From an uncultured Flavobacteriales bacterium (lineage in GTDB: Bacteria > Bacteroidota > Bacteroidia > Flavobacteriales > Crocinitomicaceae), in contig CAMLFH010000022.1 in NCBI GenBank assembly GCA_946479285.1, positions 1 to 64,000 on the forward strand: 64,000 bases of DNA. The letters run 5' to 3'. The first letter of the stretch is position 1. The number at the start of each line of letters is the position of its first letter. The position numbers and the translations under genes are program-made. This document shows, piece after piece, positions 19,015-28,164 of the stretch. The notes beneath the pieces were generated by a model. The model was not told the origin of the DNA and ran no database searches. It was given only the letters and a program-made list of their open reading frames with translations.

Positions 19015-19022
19015 CAAAATTA
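19015..19022 (-). promoter_or_regulatory. Candidate -7 box for tatA-gatA run
   Basis: Minus-strand TAATTTTG, an exact TAnnTTTG match, lies 16 bases upstream of the tatA start. No clear TTG at -33. Confidence 0.4.
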
Positions 19023-19112
19023 AGGAAATATAACTTAAGATGATTGTTAAAAATGCGACTACATTGGTTTTGATCAAAAAATTCAGCCTTTTTCAGGCAA
19101 ATCCAGGAACGC

Positions 19113-19757
19113 TTATTCTTTGACGTATACCAGTTTTTTTCCGGTAAATAAGTTCGCTTCCAAACGTTCCCACTGCTCGAAAGTAGGTGCAAGGATCGCT
19201 ACTTCCGAACCATAACGGGTAATCGTATTTACCTGAAGAATGGATTGGAACAATGGCTGGTAGATCAGTTCACTGTGGACAATGGTCATTTTTCCGCCTG
19301 CAAAAGTCACGATGCTGGGCTCAAAGTAAGAACCTTCGTGGAAGTTGATGACGTATTTATTCGAACTGAGTTTGACAAAAGTATTCAGTGAGCCTTCACC
19401 GGCTATGCTTAATTTGGATTCTATCCCGTAGTAATAGTATTCGCCTTCCAGCACACAAGGTACAGAATCATTGGCCTTAACGCCGAACAGATAATCGCCT
19501 TTTACCTGTAATTTGGAAGATTCACGGACTTGCTCCCGCGAGATACTGGCTACGGCAAGTGTAACAATTGAAATGCCTTTTTCATCAATCACATAAGTCA
19601 CCTGCGAATCGCTACTTTTGTATTTTCCAAAGTGAATTTTATCAGTAGTTAACTGCGAAGTACTTCCAAATGGAAGAGGATCTGCAAACTGAACGGTTTT
19701 TTGAGAAAAACTAAAAAAATGTAGGAAAAGGGTAAAAACAAGAAGAACTTTTTTCAT
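19113..19757 (-). CDS. Exported protein of unknown function
   Basis: A 214-residue protein with a signal peptide at residues 1-18 (ending in FSFSQ) and no lipobox or membrane segment afterwards. The mature part is mostly predicted beta-strand, with short repeats of polar/hydrophobic alternation (VTYVIDEKGISIVTLAV, KYVINFHEGSYFEPSIV). I do not recognise a family. It lies between tatA and the divergent recJ, with its own spacers, so it is probably monocistronic. Periplasmic location is the only safe inference. Confidence 0.7.
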   Translation of the reverse strand: MKKVLLVFTLFLHFFSFSQKTVQFADPLPFGSTSQLTTDKIHFGKYKSSDSQVTYVIDEKGISIVTLAVASISREQVRESSKLQVKGDYLFGVKANDSVPCVLEGEYYYYGIESKLSIAGEGSLNTFVKLSSNKYVINFHEGSYFEPSIVTFAGGKMTIVHSELIYQPLFQSILQVNTITRYGSEVAILAPTFEQWERLEANLFTGKKLVYVKE

Positions 19758-19861
19758 AACTTAATAAGAGAAGTGAAGCTTCGACAAGGGCAAACGTTAG
19801 TGCGGACGGACTAAGTGCAGATCTATCAATAGCATCATTATTACAATTTTAAACAAAATTT

Positions 19862-21586
19862 ATGCAAAAACACTGGTTTATCAAACAAACACCCGATCCG
19901 GAAAAAATTCAAACCGCTGTTAACGACTTAAAAGTGAGTCCGATCATGGCGTCTATCCTTATTCAAAGAAATCTTACAACTCTGCCGGAAATTCGTTCAT
20001 TTTTTACTCCTGACTTAGACATGCTGCACGACCCCTTCCTGATGCTAAATATGTCTGAAGCTGCTGAAAGGTTACAAAAAGCCGTCCAATTGGAGGAACG
20101 AATTACTGTTTTCGGAGATTATGATGTGGATGGAACAACATCCGTTGCCCTGGTATACAGTGTGCTTCAGGATTATGCTTCTGTGGATTTTTACATTCCG
20201 GATCGTTACGAAGAAGGTTATGGGTTGTCGTACAAAGGAATTGACACTGCTTTGGAGAAAGGCTGCAAACTGTTGATTGCGCTGGATTGCGGAATCAAGG
20301 AAGTGGATAAAGTCAAATATGCGAAAGAGAAAGGTCTGGAGATTATCATTTGTGATCATCATACTCCCGGGCCGGAGATTCCGGATTGTATTGTTTTGGA
20401 CCCGAAACAAGCAGGTTGCGAATACCCTTTCAAAGAATTATGCGGCTGCGGAGTAGGATTTAAGTTAATGCAGGCCTGGTTTTCAATGACGAATAAAGAG
20501 GTGTCGAAATTGTTCGAATACCTGGATTTGGTTGCCATAGCTATTGGAGCAGATATTGTTCCGGTTACAGGGGAAAACAGGGTGTTGTGCAAAAACGGAA
20601 TCCATCGCCTGAATGAAAATCCGCGTCCCGGAATTGCAGCTTTGGTAGAACAGGCTCAACGTGCATTTCCTTTGGATTTGTCGAATGTGGTCTTTACGAT
20701 TGCACCGCGCATTAATGCTGCCGGGCGATTAAAAAGTGGTTCCAGAGCGGTTGAATTGTTGCTGGCCAAATCGAAGAACGAGGCAAAAAATATTGCGCTG
20801 GAAATTGATGAGTACAATTCGGAAAGACGTATCCTGGATGCACAAACAACGCAGGAAGCTTTGGCTATCATCGATGCAGATGAGCTGTTTATTGGTCGTA
20901 AGTCAACGGTTGTTTTTCAATCCGACTGGCACAAAGGTGTGGTGGGCATTGTAGCTTCCCGCCTGATAGAGAAGCATTACCGGCCAACAATTGTTTTAAC
21001 CGAAAACAAAGGGGAAGCAACTGGTTCTGCGCGTTCGGTTTCAGGATTTAACGTTTATGAAGCGATTACCGCATGCGAGCATTTACTCACTCAATACGGC
21101 GGGCACCAGCACGCAGCGGGTTTGTCTTTGCCATTGGAGAATATCATTCTGTTTACGGAGCATTTTGATGCCTACGTTCAGCAAAATATTCAGCCTTTGG
21201 ATGAGGTGGAAGAACTGGTGATCGATTTGGAAATAGCTGCTTCCAACTTGTTTCTTGCCGGTGAATCTGCGCTGCAGGCTCCGCGAGTTTACAAAATGCT
21301 GGAACAGATGGAACCTTTTGGTCCGGGAAATAACAAACCGGTTTTCTGTATTCGAAATGCCTATGCAAACAGGCAAAAGATCCTAAAAGAAGCACATTTG
21401 AAATTCGATCTGGTAGATCCCGTTTCGGGAATAGAATTGTCAGCAATCGGTTTCAATATGGCAGATAAAGCAGATTTGATTGCTTCCGGTTGTGCTTTTG
21501 ACTGCGCATTTACACTGGAAACCAATACCTGGCAGAACCGAACAACGTTACAGATCCAGGTGCGGGATATTCGGGAAACGATATAA
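19862..21586 (+). CDS. recJ: Single-stranded-DNA-specific exonuclease RecJ
   Basis: 5'-3' exonuclease acting on single-stranded DNA in recombination and mismatch repair. The 574 residues contain the DHH-family motifs: FGDYDVDGTTSVAL near residue 84, LDCGIKE near residue 140, CDHHTPGPEIPD near residue 160 and APRINAAGRL near residue 280. The DHHA1 motif YGGHQHAAGLSL lies near residue 420. A C-terminal OB-like segment completes the usual length. It converges on the acyl-CoA carboxylase gene, from which it is separated by a 13-bp perfect inverted repeat. Confidence 0.96.
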   Translation: MQKHWFIKQTPDPEKIQTAVNDLKVSPIMASILIQRNLTTLPEIRSFFTPDLDMLHDPFLMLNMSEAAERLQKAVQLEERITVFGDYDVDGTTSVALVYSVLQDYASVDFYIPDRYEEGYGLSYKGIDTALEKGCKLLIALDCGIKEVDKVKYAKEKGLEIIICDHHTPGPEIPDCIVLDPKQAGCEYPFKELCGCGVGFKLMQAWFSMTNKEVSKLFEYLDLVAIAIGADIVPVTGENRVLCKNGIHRLNENPRPGIAALVEQAQRAFPLDLSNVVFTIAPRINAAGRLKSGSRAVELLLAKSKNEAKNIALEIDEYNSERRILDAQTTQEALAIIDADELFIGRKSTVVFQSDWHKGVVGIVASRLIEKHYRPTIVLTENKGEATGSARSVSGFNVYEAITACEHLLTQYGGHQHAAGLSLPLENIILFTEHFDAYVQQNIQPLDEVEELVIDLEIAASNLFLAGESALQAPRVYKMLEQMEPFGPGNNKPVFCIRNAYANRQKILKEAHLKFDLVDPVSGIELSAIGFNMADKADLIASGCAFDCAFTLETNTWQNRTTLQIQVRDIRETI

Positions 21587-21620
21587 TTATGTAGGCGCGT
21601 GACTCATCGCGCCTACATAA
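21587..21620. terminator. Perfect 13-bp inverted repeat between convergent genes
   Basis: TTATGTAGGCGCG and CGCGCCTACATAA are perfectly complementary around an 8-base loop. The stem begins one base after the recJ stop and ends six bases before the carboxylase stop. There is no long T-run on either side, so it may act as a bidirectional terminator, an mRNA-stabilising hairpin, or be a member of the palindromic repeat discussed under findings. Confidence 0.7.
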
Positions 21621-21626
21621 TGTTGA

Positions 21627-23171
21627 TTACAATGGGATATTCCCGTGTTTTTTCTTCGGTAATGTTTCGGATTTTTTCTCCAGCGATTTGAAAGCTGCGA
21701 TCAATGTGGCGCGCGTTTCTTCCGGTAAAATAACCGCATCCACGAAACCTCTTTCAGCTGCGCGGTATGGATTGGCGAACATTTCAGCATATTCTGCTTC
21801 TTTTTCTTTCCATTTTGCTTCTTTGTCATCCGCAGCAGCGATTTCTGATTTGAAGATGATCTCAGCCGCACCTTTTGCCCCCATTACAGCAATTTCGGCA
21901 GTTGGCCAGGCATAATTCAAATCAGCACCAATGTTTTTAGAGTTCATCACGTCGAATGCGCCACCGTAAGCTTTACGGGTGATCACCGTAATTCTTGGAA
22001 CGGTTGCTTCGGAGAATGCGTACAGCAATTTCGCACCATGCGTAATGATTCCTCTCCATTCCTGGTCCGTTCCCGGCAAGAATCCCGGAACATCTTCCAA
22101 AACCAGAAGCGGAATGTTGAATGAATCGCAGAAACGCACAAAACGCGCACCTTTCCTGGAAGAATCAATGTCCAATACTCCAGCCATAGAAGCCGGCTGG
22201 TTTGCAATTACTCCAACGGATCTCCCGTCCAAACGTGCAAATCCAACTACAATGTTAGGTGCAAAATCCTGCTGTACTTCGCGAAATGTGTCGTCATCGA
22301 TTAAACAATCAACGATTTCACGGATGTCGTAAGGCAAGTTTGAATTATCTGGAACGATGTTTTGAATCCGGTTTAATTTTTCTTTTGCAAAAGGAGCAGT
22401 TCCGAATTGAGGAGCCATTTCCATTGCATTTTGAGGCATGTATGTCATTAACTCGCGAACTTTTCGAAGACATTCCACATCATTAGCAGCAGTGAAATGT
22501 GTTACTCCGGACTTTTCAGCGTGGGCCTTTGCCCCACCTAAGTCCTCCGAACTAACTTCTTCGTGCGTCACTGTTTTTACAACGTTTGGACCGGTAACGA
22601 ACATGTAAGATGTGTCTTCCACCATGAAAACGAAATCCGTTAAGGCAGGAGAATAAACAGCTCCACCGGCGCAAGGTCCCATAATCACCGAAATTTGCGG
22701 AATTGCTCCGGAAGCGCGGGTATTGCGGTAGAAAATATCTGCATAACCAGCTAGTGAAACCACACCTTCCTGGATTCTTGCACCACCTGAATCATTTAAT
22801 CCGATAACAGGTGCCCCATTTTTCATCGCCAAATCCAACACTTTGCAGATTTTTTGAGCATGCGTTTCAGAAAGAGAACCTCCCAAAACAGTAAAATCCT
22901 GGGAGAAGACATAAACTACTCTTCCATGGATCGTACCAAAACCGGTAATTACTCCGTCTCCAGGACTTTTTGTTTTATCCAGTCCGAAGGAAGTAGCACG
23001 GTGTTCCACAAACATTCCGATTTCCTGGAATGAACCTTCATCCATCAATAAAGTCACTCGTTCTCGTGCACTTAGTTTTCCTTGTGCATGTTGTTTGTCA
23101 ATTCGCACTTGTCCGCCGCCCAATTGAGCGTCCTCGCGTTTTTGAATCAGTTCAGCATTCTTTTCTTTCAT
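21627..23171 (-). CDS. Acyl-CoA (propionyl/methylmalonyl-type) carboxylase beta subunit
   Basis: Carboxyltransferase subunit moving a carboxyl group from biotin to an acyl-CoA such as propionyl-CoA. The preferred start at 23171 gives 514 residues, the normal family length; a longer reading to 23234 adds 21 residues without homology-like character. N- and C-terminal crotonase-like halves show [19 protein letters not shown], the oxyanion segment [16 protein letters not shown] and [19 protein letters not shown]. No biotin-carboxylase gene is adjacent. It could supply methylmalonyl-CoA, but the main role is probably propionate metabolism. Confidence 0.9.
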   Translation of the reverse strand: MKEKNAELIQKREDAQLGGGQVRIDKQHAQGKLSARERVTLLMDEGSFQEIGMFVEHRATSFGLDKTKSPGDGVITGFGTIHGRVVYVFSQDFTVLGGSLSETHAQKICKVLDLAMKNGAPVIGLNDSGGARIQEGVVSLAGYADIFYRNTRASGAIPQISVIMGPCAGGAVYSPALTDFVFMVEDTSYMFVTGPNVVKTVTHEEVSSEDLGGAKAHAEKSGVTHFTAANDVECLRKVRELMTYMPQNAMEMAPQFGTAPFAKEKLNRIQNIVPDNSNLPYDIREIVDCLIDDDTFREVQQDFAPNIVVGFARLDGRSVGVIANQPASMAGVLDIDSSRKGARFVRFCDSFNIPLLVLEDVPGFLPGTDQEWRGIITHGAKLLYAFSEATVPRITVITRKAYGGAFDVMNSKNIGADLNYAWPTAEIAVMGAKGAAEIIFKSEIAAADDKEAKWKEKEAEYAEMFANPYRAAERGFVDAVILPEETRATLIAAFKSLEKKSETLPKKKHGNIPL

Positions 23172-23265
23172 GAAAAAAGGTTTGTGGGTATCAAAGATAC
23201 ACTTTCGGCTTAAAAATCGCGTTTCCGGATTCAAAACGGATCTTTTTTTTGAATACTTTTAAAAG

Positions 23266-23655
23266 ATGAAAGGAATTCTAAGCACATCGATAGACATTTT
23301 TATTTGTGGTCTTTTGAATTACTGGGGCTTCCTGAGTCTTGAAGCAAATGCAGATCATTCATCTTCTGCGGGTGCAGCTGAATTTTTTTGGATTTTATAT
23401 GCTCTTTTTACACTTGGATACCTGCTGGTAAGTTATTCGATTCCAACGCTTGTTTTAAGTATTTTCCACTTTGGATTTTTGATTGGATCTGTCTGCTATT
23501 ACAGCAATCTAAAATTACTGCTTTGTGTCCTGGTACAAATGGCATTGTTTGGCTTGTTTGTGCTGTTCTTCAAGCAAAAGGAAAAAGCACACAAACTGAA
23601 ACCGATCGTTTTCGTAGTAATAATTGTTTGGTTAGTTTTAGCAAGATTACTTTGA
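23266..23655 (+). CDS. Small integral membrane protein, unknown function
   Basis: A 129-residue protein made almost wholly of four hydrophobic segments (about 8-28, 40-62, 66-88 and 108-128), the third and fourth separated by the basic loop KQKEKAHKLK. No family is recognised. It starts 94 bases from the divergent carboxylase gene. The continuous reading frame, positive-inside loop and lack of overlap support it as real. Confidence 0.6.
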   Translation: MKGILSTSIDIFICGLLNYWGFLSLEANADHSSSAGAAEFFWILYALFTLGYLLVSYSIPTLVLSIFHFGFLIGSVCYYSNLKLLLCVLVQMALFGLFVLFFKQKEKAHKLKPIVFVVIIVWLVLARLL

Positions 23656-23798
23656 TCAGGGAAGAAAGTTTTAACCTATTTTAAAGTTCGATTTTGAGCT
23701 GTTTTCGTTCCGTTTTCGTATTTTGAGCCGTCTTCTGTGGCTTAAGGGCTCATACCATTCGTATTTATCCTACTTTGATTTGGAACTATTGGTACGAT

Positions 23799-24257
23799 AT
23801 GAAAACTAAAAATAAGATTCTGATTATTATTCTGATCCCGGCACTTTTGATTCAATCATGTATTGTGTCTGCACCCAAATATTCGCATGTTGAGCAGGTG
23901 ATGCAGCTTAAAATCGGGATGAGTAAGGATTCGGTAAGTTCCAAATTGGGAGTAGAACCCTACGATATTGATATTTACGATTCGACCGGATACCGCTCAT
24001 TTGTTTATAAATACCGAACAACAGATCGAAAAACGATTCCTTTCAGATTGAAGGAAACCAACGGAAAGGAAAAAATCGGAAAATACATGGATCTCGTTGC
24101 CTATTTTGATTCTACAGATGTTGCCTACCGATTTGAGTCCAGGCCTACAGATTCTAAGGTCGACCAGAAAAAGTTTAATATAAATGCGATTGTGACAATT
24201 GTGACAGTCATTGTACCTGCATTGCTGGTTTATTTAGGAATTCAAAGCACAAAATAA
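23799..24257 (+). CDS. Putative SmpA/BamE-fold lipoprotein
   Basis: A 152-residue envelope protein when started at the ATG at 23799; an upstream in-frame codon would add 8 residues before the signal. The signal ends in LLIQSC, a plausible lipobox. Next comes VMQLKIGMSKDSVSSKLG, a pattern typical of the SmpA/OmlA (BamE-like) fold, where this helix follows a beta-strand. The last 25 residues are a hydrophobic segment (IVTIVTVIVPALLVYLGIQ), which is unusual for a BamE-like protein and suggests a second membrane anchor. Function unknown. Confidence 0.65.
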   Translation: MKTKNKILIIILIPALLIQSCIVSAPKYSHVEQVMQLKIGMSKDSVSSKLGVEPYDIDIYDSTGYRSFVYKYRTTDRKTIPFRLKETNGKEKIGKYMDLVAYFDSTDVAYRFESRPTDSKVDQKKFNINAIVTIVTVIVPALLVYLGIQSTK

Positions 24258-24462
24258 GATGAAATTCTAATAGATGACCGGAATGAGCAGTTTGAATTAC
24301 TTGCATTAAATTGTTTTTCAACGGGTTAAACCGTGAAATTTTCAGCATTAATTAGTTACTTTGTTTAAAACGATTCTAAATTGGAGAACCTGACAGTTTT
24401 CTGACAATTCAAAGCCTGTTGTTTCCCAATTTTGCAGGAATTAAGCTAGAAAGTTACCATTC

Positions 24463-25689
24463 GTGATTAAGCAACTGCACACAATCGCATTTACGCACAG
24501 AAATTTGGAAGTCTCTAAAATAGGGGCTTTGCATATCGAACAAGATTCTGTTCAGTCACGTTTTCAATCCCTTAAAGAGCGTTTACACATTGATGAAATC
24601 ATGTTTTTATCGACTTGTAACCGTGTAGAGTACTTTTTAGTAACCAATGAACTGGTTTCCCCGGAGTTTTTACACGATTTCTTTTCGGCCCTTTACCCGG
24701 AATTTGAAGAGGAAAAAGTGAACTTTTTTGCAGGAAAATCCTTGGTTTATGCGAAGATGGAAGCGGTAAATCATGCATTGCGGGTTGCAGCATCTATTGA
24801 TTCATTGGTTATAGGCGAGCGCGAGATCATCACGCAGGTTCGCCAGGCTTACGAGCAATCACGTGATTTGGGCCTTTCCGGAGATACTCTGCGTATTTTG
24901 TTCCGCCACACTATTGAAACTGCAAAACGTGTATATACAGAAACCAGGATTTCCTTAAAACCGGTTTCAGTCGTTTCCATAGCTTACCAGCGATTAGTGG
25001 GAATGGATGCCCCAAAAAACGCACGGGTTTTGGCTATCGGCGCAGGTGTTACAAATACAGCAATGCTTCGTTTTTTGAAAAAGCACGGAATGGATAATTT
25101 TGTGATCTTCAACCGAGCACTCGAAAAAGCAGAAGCTTTAGCACAAGAATTGGGTGGTGTAGCATATCCGTTAACAGCCTTGCAAAACTATTCCGAAGGC
25201 TTTGATATTTTGGTTTCCTGTACAGGTTCGGAAGATATTATGGTGGATGAGCAATTGTATGCAAGGTTATTAAATGGTGAAGCAGGTTCTAAGATTACGG
25301 TTGATCTGGCTTTACCGAATGACATTTCTTCGGAAGTTCATGCGAATTATCCTACCAGAAACATTTCAATAGAAGTATTGCAGCAAATTTCAGACAGTCA
25401 TCTGCAGGAACGTTCACAGGAAGTAATCCATGTAGAGCAAATCCTGGAAGAAGCGAATCATGAATTCCGCAATATTGCAAAAATGCGTGCAATAGAAGTT
25501 GCCATGAGACCGGTTCCTCAAATGGTCAAAGAGATTCGTGCTACTGCTTTCAATGAGGTCTTCAAAAATGAATTGGACCAGTTGGATCCGTCTTCCAAAG
25601 AGATCCTTGAAAAAGTGGTCGGCTACATGGAGAAGAAATACATGAGTATGCCAATGATTATGGCAAAGGAAATCATGTTTAAATCGTAA
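24463..25689 (+). CDS. hemA: Glutamyl-tRNA reductase
   Basis: First committed step of tetrapyrrole synthesis by the C5 pathway: reduces Glu-tRNA to glutamate-1-semialdehyde with NADPH. The 408 residues show catalytic Cys in FLSTCNRVEYF near residue 50, SLVIGEREIITQVRQAY near residue 115 and the Rossmann segment RVLAIGAGVTNTAMLRFL. The start is GTG at 24463. hemC follows 9 bases downstream and hemD overlaps hemC, so the three form an operon. Confidence 0.95.
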   Translation: MIKQLHTIAFTHRNLEVSKIGALHIEQDSVQSRFQSLKERLHIDEIMFLSTCNRVEYFLVTNELVSPEFLHDFFSALYPEFEEEKVNFFAGKSLVYAKMEAVNHALRVAASIDSLVIGEREIITQVRQAYEQSRDLGLSGDTLRILFRHTIETAKRVYTETRISLKPVSVVSIAYQRLVGMDAPKNARVLAIGAGVTNTAMLRFLKKHGMDNFVIFNRALEKAEALAQELGGVAYPLTALQNYSEGFDILVSCTGSEDIMVDEQLYARLLNGEAGSKITVDLALPNDISSEVHANYPTRNISIEVLQQISDSHLQERSQEVIHVEQILEEANHEFRNIAKMRAIEVAMRPVPQMVKEIRATAFNEVFKNELDQLDPSSKEILEKVVGYMEKKYMSMPMIMAKEIMFKS

Positions 25690-25698
25690 TTTTACTTC

Positions 25699-26613
25699 AT
25701 GAGAAAGATTCGTATCGGTTCGCGCGGAAGTGATTTGGCACTTTGGCAGGCCAATCATGTAAAAACCCAGTTGGAAGCCCTTGGAGCCGAAGTCAGCATT
25801 ACTATTATCAAAACACAAGGAGATGAAATTCAGCATTTGAGTTTTGATAAACTGGAAGGGAAAGGCTTTTTTACCAAAGAAATCGAACAGGCGCTGCTGC
25901 AAGACACCATCGATCTGGCGGTGCATTCTCACAAAGATTTAGAAACAAATCCTCCTCAAGGATTAATTATAGCTGCGGTTTCGGAAAGAGAAAACCCGGC
26001 TGACGTATTACTAATTCACCCGAAAGCATTTGATGAAAATGCATTTTGGAGCCTGAAGAAAGATGCCGTTGTAGGAACTTCCTCTGCGAGAAGAAAATCG
26101 CAATTGGTTGGTTATCGTTCGGATGTTCAGATCAAAGATCTGCGCGGAAATGTACCGACAAGACTCCAGAAATTGGTGGATGGCGAATACGATGCAATTT
26201 TACTGGCAAAAGCTGGTTTGGATCGTTTGAAACTTGATTTGAAAGGAATGCATGAAATTGTCCTGGATCCGGAACAATTTATTCCTGCTCCGGCACAGGG
26301 AGTATTGGCTTTGCAGATCAGAGAGAGCGATAACGAATTGTATAATTTCATGCAGGCCATGAACCACGAAGACATTCAGTCTCAAATTGCGTTGGAAAGA
26401 ACCGTTTTGAATCGTTTGCAGGGTGGCTGCCAGCTTCCGCTTGGTGCTTACTGTCCGGAAGAAGGTCGTTTGTTGGTGTCTTTTGCCCACGAATGGGAAC
26501 AAGGTGCTCAATGGTTTGAATTTGAAGGTCCGCACGACCTGGATATGGTTGATGTAGTGCTTGAAGCTTTATTAGAGGAAGAAGAAGATGAAGATCAAGA
26601 GTATCTTTCTTAG
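25699..26613 (+). CDS. hemC: Porphobilinogen deaminase (hydroxymethylbilane synthase)
   Basis: Joins four porphobilinogen units into hydroxymethylbilane. The 304 residues include the N-terminal RIGSRGSDLALWQA, the active-site stretch AVHSHKDLE, RRKSQL, APAQGVLALQ and the dipyrromethane-cofactor cysteine in LQGGCQLPLGAY near residue 244. The C terminus is strongly acidic (EEEEDEDQE). The last 26 bases overlap the start of hemD, which indicates translational coupling. Confidence 0.95.
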   Translation: MRKIRIGSRGSDLALWQANHVKTQLEALGAEVSITIIKTQGDEIQHLSFDKLEGKGFFTKEIEQALLQDTIDLAVHSHKDLETNPPQGLIIAAVSERENPADVLLIHPKAFDENAFWSLKKDAVVGTSSARRKSQLVGYRSDVQIKDLRGNVPTRLQKLVDGEYDAILLAKAGLDRLKLDLKGMHEIVLDPEQFIPAPAQGVLALQIRESDNELYNFMQAMNHEDIQSQIALERTVLNRLQGGCQLPLGAYCPEEGRLLVSFAHEWEQGAQWFEFEGPHDLDMVDVVLEALLEEEEDEDQEYLS

Positions 26614-27262
26614 TTCTGAAAGTGAGTCATCTCTTCCAATCGTTGATTTTTGTCAAAAGAATGACATTCTGATCCTCCGAAAATCGTTTATTTCCTTTCA
26701 GCAGATTCCTTTTGAAGTTCCCGATGGCTGGGAAGTCGTTTTTTTTGCGTCTCCGCGTGCATTCGATTTCTTCATTTCTGAAGATTTTAGGGTAGGATCG
26801 AATCAGCAAATTTCCTGCATTGGTGAGGAGACGCGCAAATACATTGAAGAGAAAGGTTATCCCGTTTCTTTCTTTGGAGAAAACGCGGGGAACCCAAAGG
26901 AAATTGCACGAGAGTTTAAAACCTGGCTCGGAAATCGGACAGCTCTTTTTCCGCAATCGCTTAAATCCAATAAATCCATAGAAACGGAGCTTCCATCTGC
27001 ACAGAAGATTCCTTTATTGGTTTACGATACCGTTGCAGATCCCATTCAATTCCTAGTTCCTTTTTCGATTTACGTTTTTACGAGTCCTTCCAATTACCGA
27101 AGTTTTATTTCTGTCAATAAAATTCCGGAAGATGCGAAAGTAATTGCCTGGGGTCATACCACGGCAGAAGCGCTCATGGATGACGATGCTCCTGTTCACT
27201 TTATCCTTGATACATCCACCTATTCCGAACTTTTGGGAATACTGCAAAAAATCATCCGTTAA
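26588..27262 (+). CDS. hemD: Uroporphyrinogen-III synthase
   Basis: Cyclises hydroxymethylbilane to uroporphyrinogen III. HemD proteins are poorly conserved, and this 224-residue protein shows only the general pattern: two alternating alpha/beta domains, FFASPRAFDFFI near residue 53, SCIGEETRKYIEEKGY near residue 78, and VYDTV/VFTSPSNYRSFI in the second half. The position directly after hemC, with overlapping frames, makes the call strong despite weak motifs. An AT-rich hairpin follows the stop. Confidence 0.85.
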   Translation: MKIKSIFLSSESESSLPIVDFCQKNDILILRKSFISFQQIPFEVPDGWEVVFFASPRAFDFFISEDFRVGSNQQISCIGEETRKYIEEKGYPVSFFGENAGNPKEIAREFKTWLGNRTALFPQSLKSNKSIETELPSAQKIPLLVYDTVADPIQFLVPFSIYVFTSPSNYRSFISVNKIPEDAKVIAWGHTTAEALMDDDAPVHFILDTSTYSELLGILQKIIR

Positions 27263-27413
27263 AAATTAATTTTTTTTAACTAAAAAGCTGATTTTTTGGT
27301 TCTTTTTTATAACTGAACGCTTCAAAACTTCATTACCTTTAATGTAGGTTGTAATAGAGCAACTGAGTGCCAAATTGACAATTCAAAAAGTAATACTCAC
27401 TAATTTCTATTCT

Positions 27414-28073
27414 ATGGAAGCTAATAAGGAAAATTATGAATTCCGAGTTTATCCTGATGCAAAATCGCCTAAACTATTCAAATCTCCTCTGCTAGAGGTA
27501 TTAACCAAGACAAAACTTTGGATCGTTACTGTGTTGTATAGCACTGTAGCCACTATATGGCTTTGGATTTATATGCACTATTTCCAGGGAACTGCAATCA
27601 ACATGATCCTGTTGTTCGTGCTCGGATTTTTTGCATGGACGTTTGGCGAGTATACCCTTCACCGTTTTGTGTATCATAAGCTCTCAGATGCGTCTTATGA
27701 TACGGGAGTGCAATACTTGTTCCACGGAATTCATCATCAATACCCAACTGATGAAGATCGTATTATGTTGCCCCCGATTGCGGGTTTGATAATAGCAAGT
27801 GCATTTCTGGGAGTTTTTTACCTCCTGATGGGAAGCGCTGCTTTTACTTTCGGTGCGGGATTTTTAATCGGTTACCTGGTTTATATTAGCATCCACTGGA
27901 TGGTGCATAGCAAACCGGCACCTGCGCGATTTAATTTTTGGTGGAGACATCACAATATTCACCACTACATGCAGCACGACAGAGCTTTTGGGGTTTCTAC
28001 GCCTATTTGGGATATTGTCTTCAGAACAATGCCTGAGAAGGGTCGAAAAACAATCACAATCCTGAAGAAATAG
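27414..28073 (+). CDS. Fatty acid hydroxylase / sterol desaturase superfamily protein
   Basis: Diiron membrane oxygenase of 219 residues with four hydrophobic segments and the expected histidine clusters: HRFVYHKL, FHGIHHQYP, IHWMVHSKP and HHNIHHYMQHD. It resembles fatty-acid 2-hydroxylases of sphingolipid or lipid-A-type substrates. The ATG at 27414 is preferred; a TTG 39 bases upstream would only add a non-conserved leader. It converges with the pigment-locus ketosynthase-like gene across an imperfect inverted repeat. It may be unrelated to the pigment, although 2-hydroxylation of a neighbouring lipid product cannot be excluded. Confidence 0.85.
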   Translation: MEANKENYEFRVYPDAKSPKLFKSPLLEVLTKTKLWIVTVLYSTVATIWLWIYMHYFQGTAINMILLFVLGFFAWTFGEYTLHRFVYHKLSDASYDTGVQYLFHGIHHQYPTDEDRIMLPPIAGLIIASAFLGVFYLLMGSAAFTFGAGFLIGYLVYISIHWMVHSKPAPARFNFWWRHHNIHHYMQHDRAFGVSTPIWDIVFRTMPEKGRKTITILKK

Positions 28074-28076
28074 ATG

Positions 28077-28164
28077 TTTTTAGCCACATAGGAGCATAGA
28101 AACATAGATGATTGGTTTTTAGATCATAAGACAACTATGTGACCTATGTATCTATGTGGTTTTA
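28077..28164. repeat. Imperfect long inverted repeat between convergent genes
   Basis: Arms at 28077-28107 and 28135-28164 share CCACATAG and CATAG words in the same order when one is reverse-complemented (for example CCACATAGGAGCATAG against CCACATAGATACATAG), around a loop of about 27 bases. It fills the whole spacer after the hydroxylase, and the right arm contains the stop codon of the 28162-29199 gene. A bidirectional terminator role or an intergenic repeat unit is plausible. Confidence 0.7.

Noticed and set aside
23172..23234. 21-residue extension of the carboxylase beta subunit
   Set aside because: The ATG at 23171 gives the normal family length; the extra residues (Cys/Phe/His-rich) look non-coding.
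27375..27413. TTG-initiated N-terminal extension of the fatty-acid hydroxylase (13 residues)
   Set aside because: The extension is non-conserved-looking, and an ATG follows at 27414 ahead of the first typical segment.
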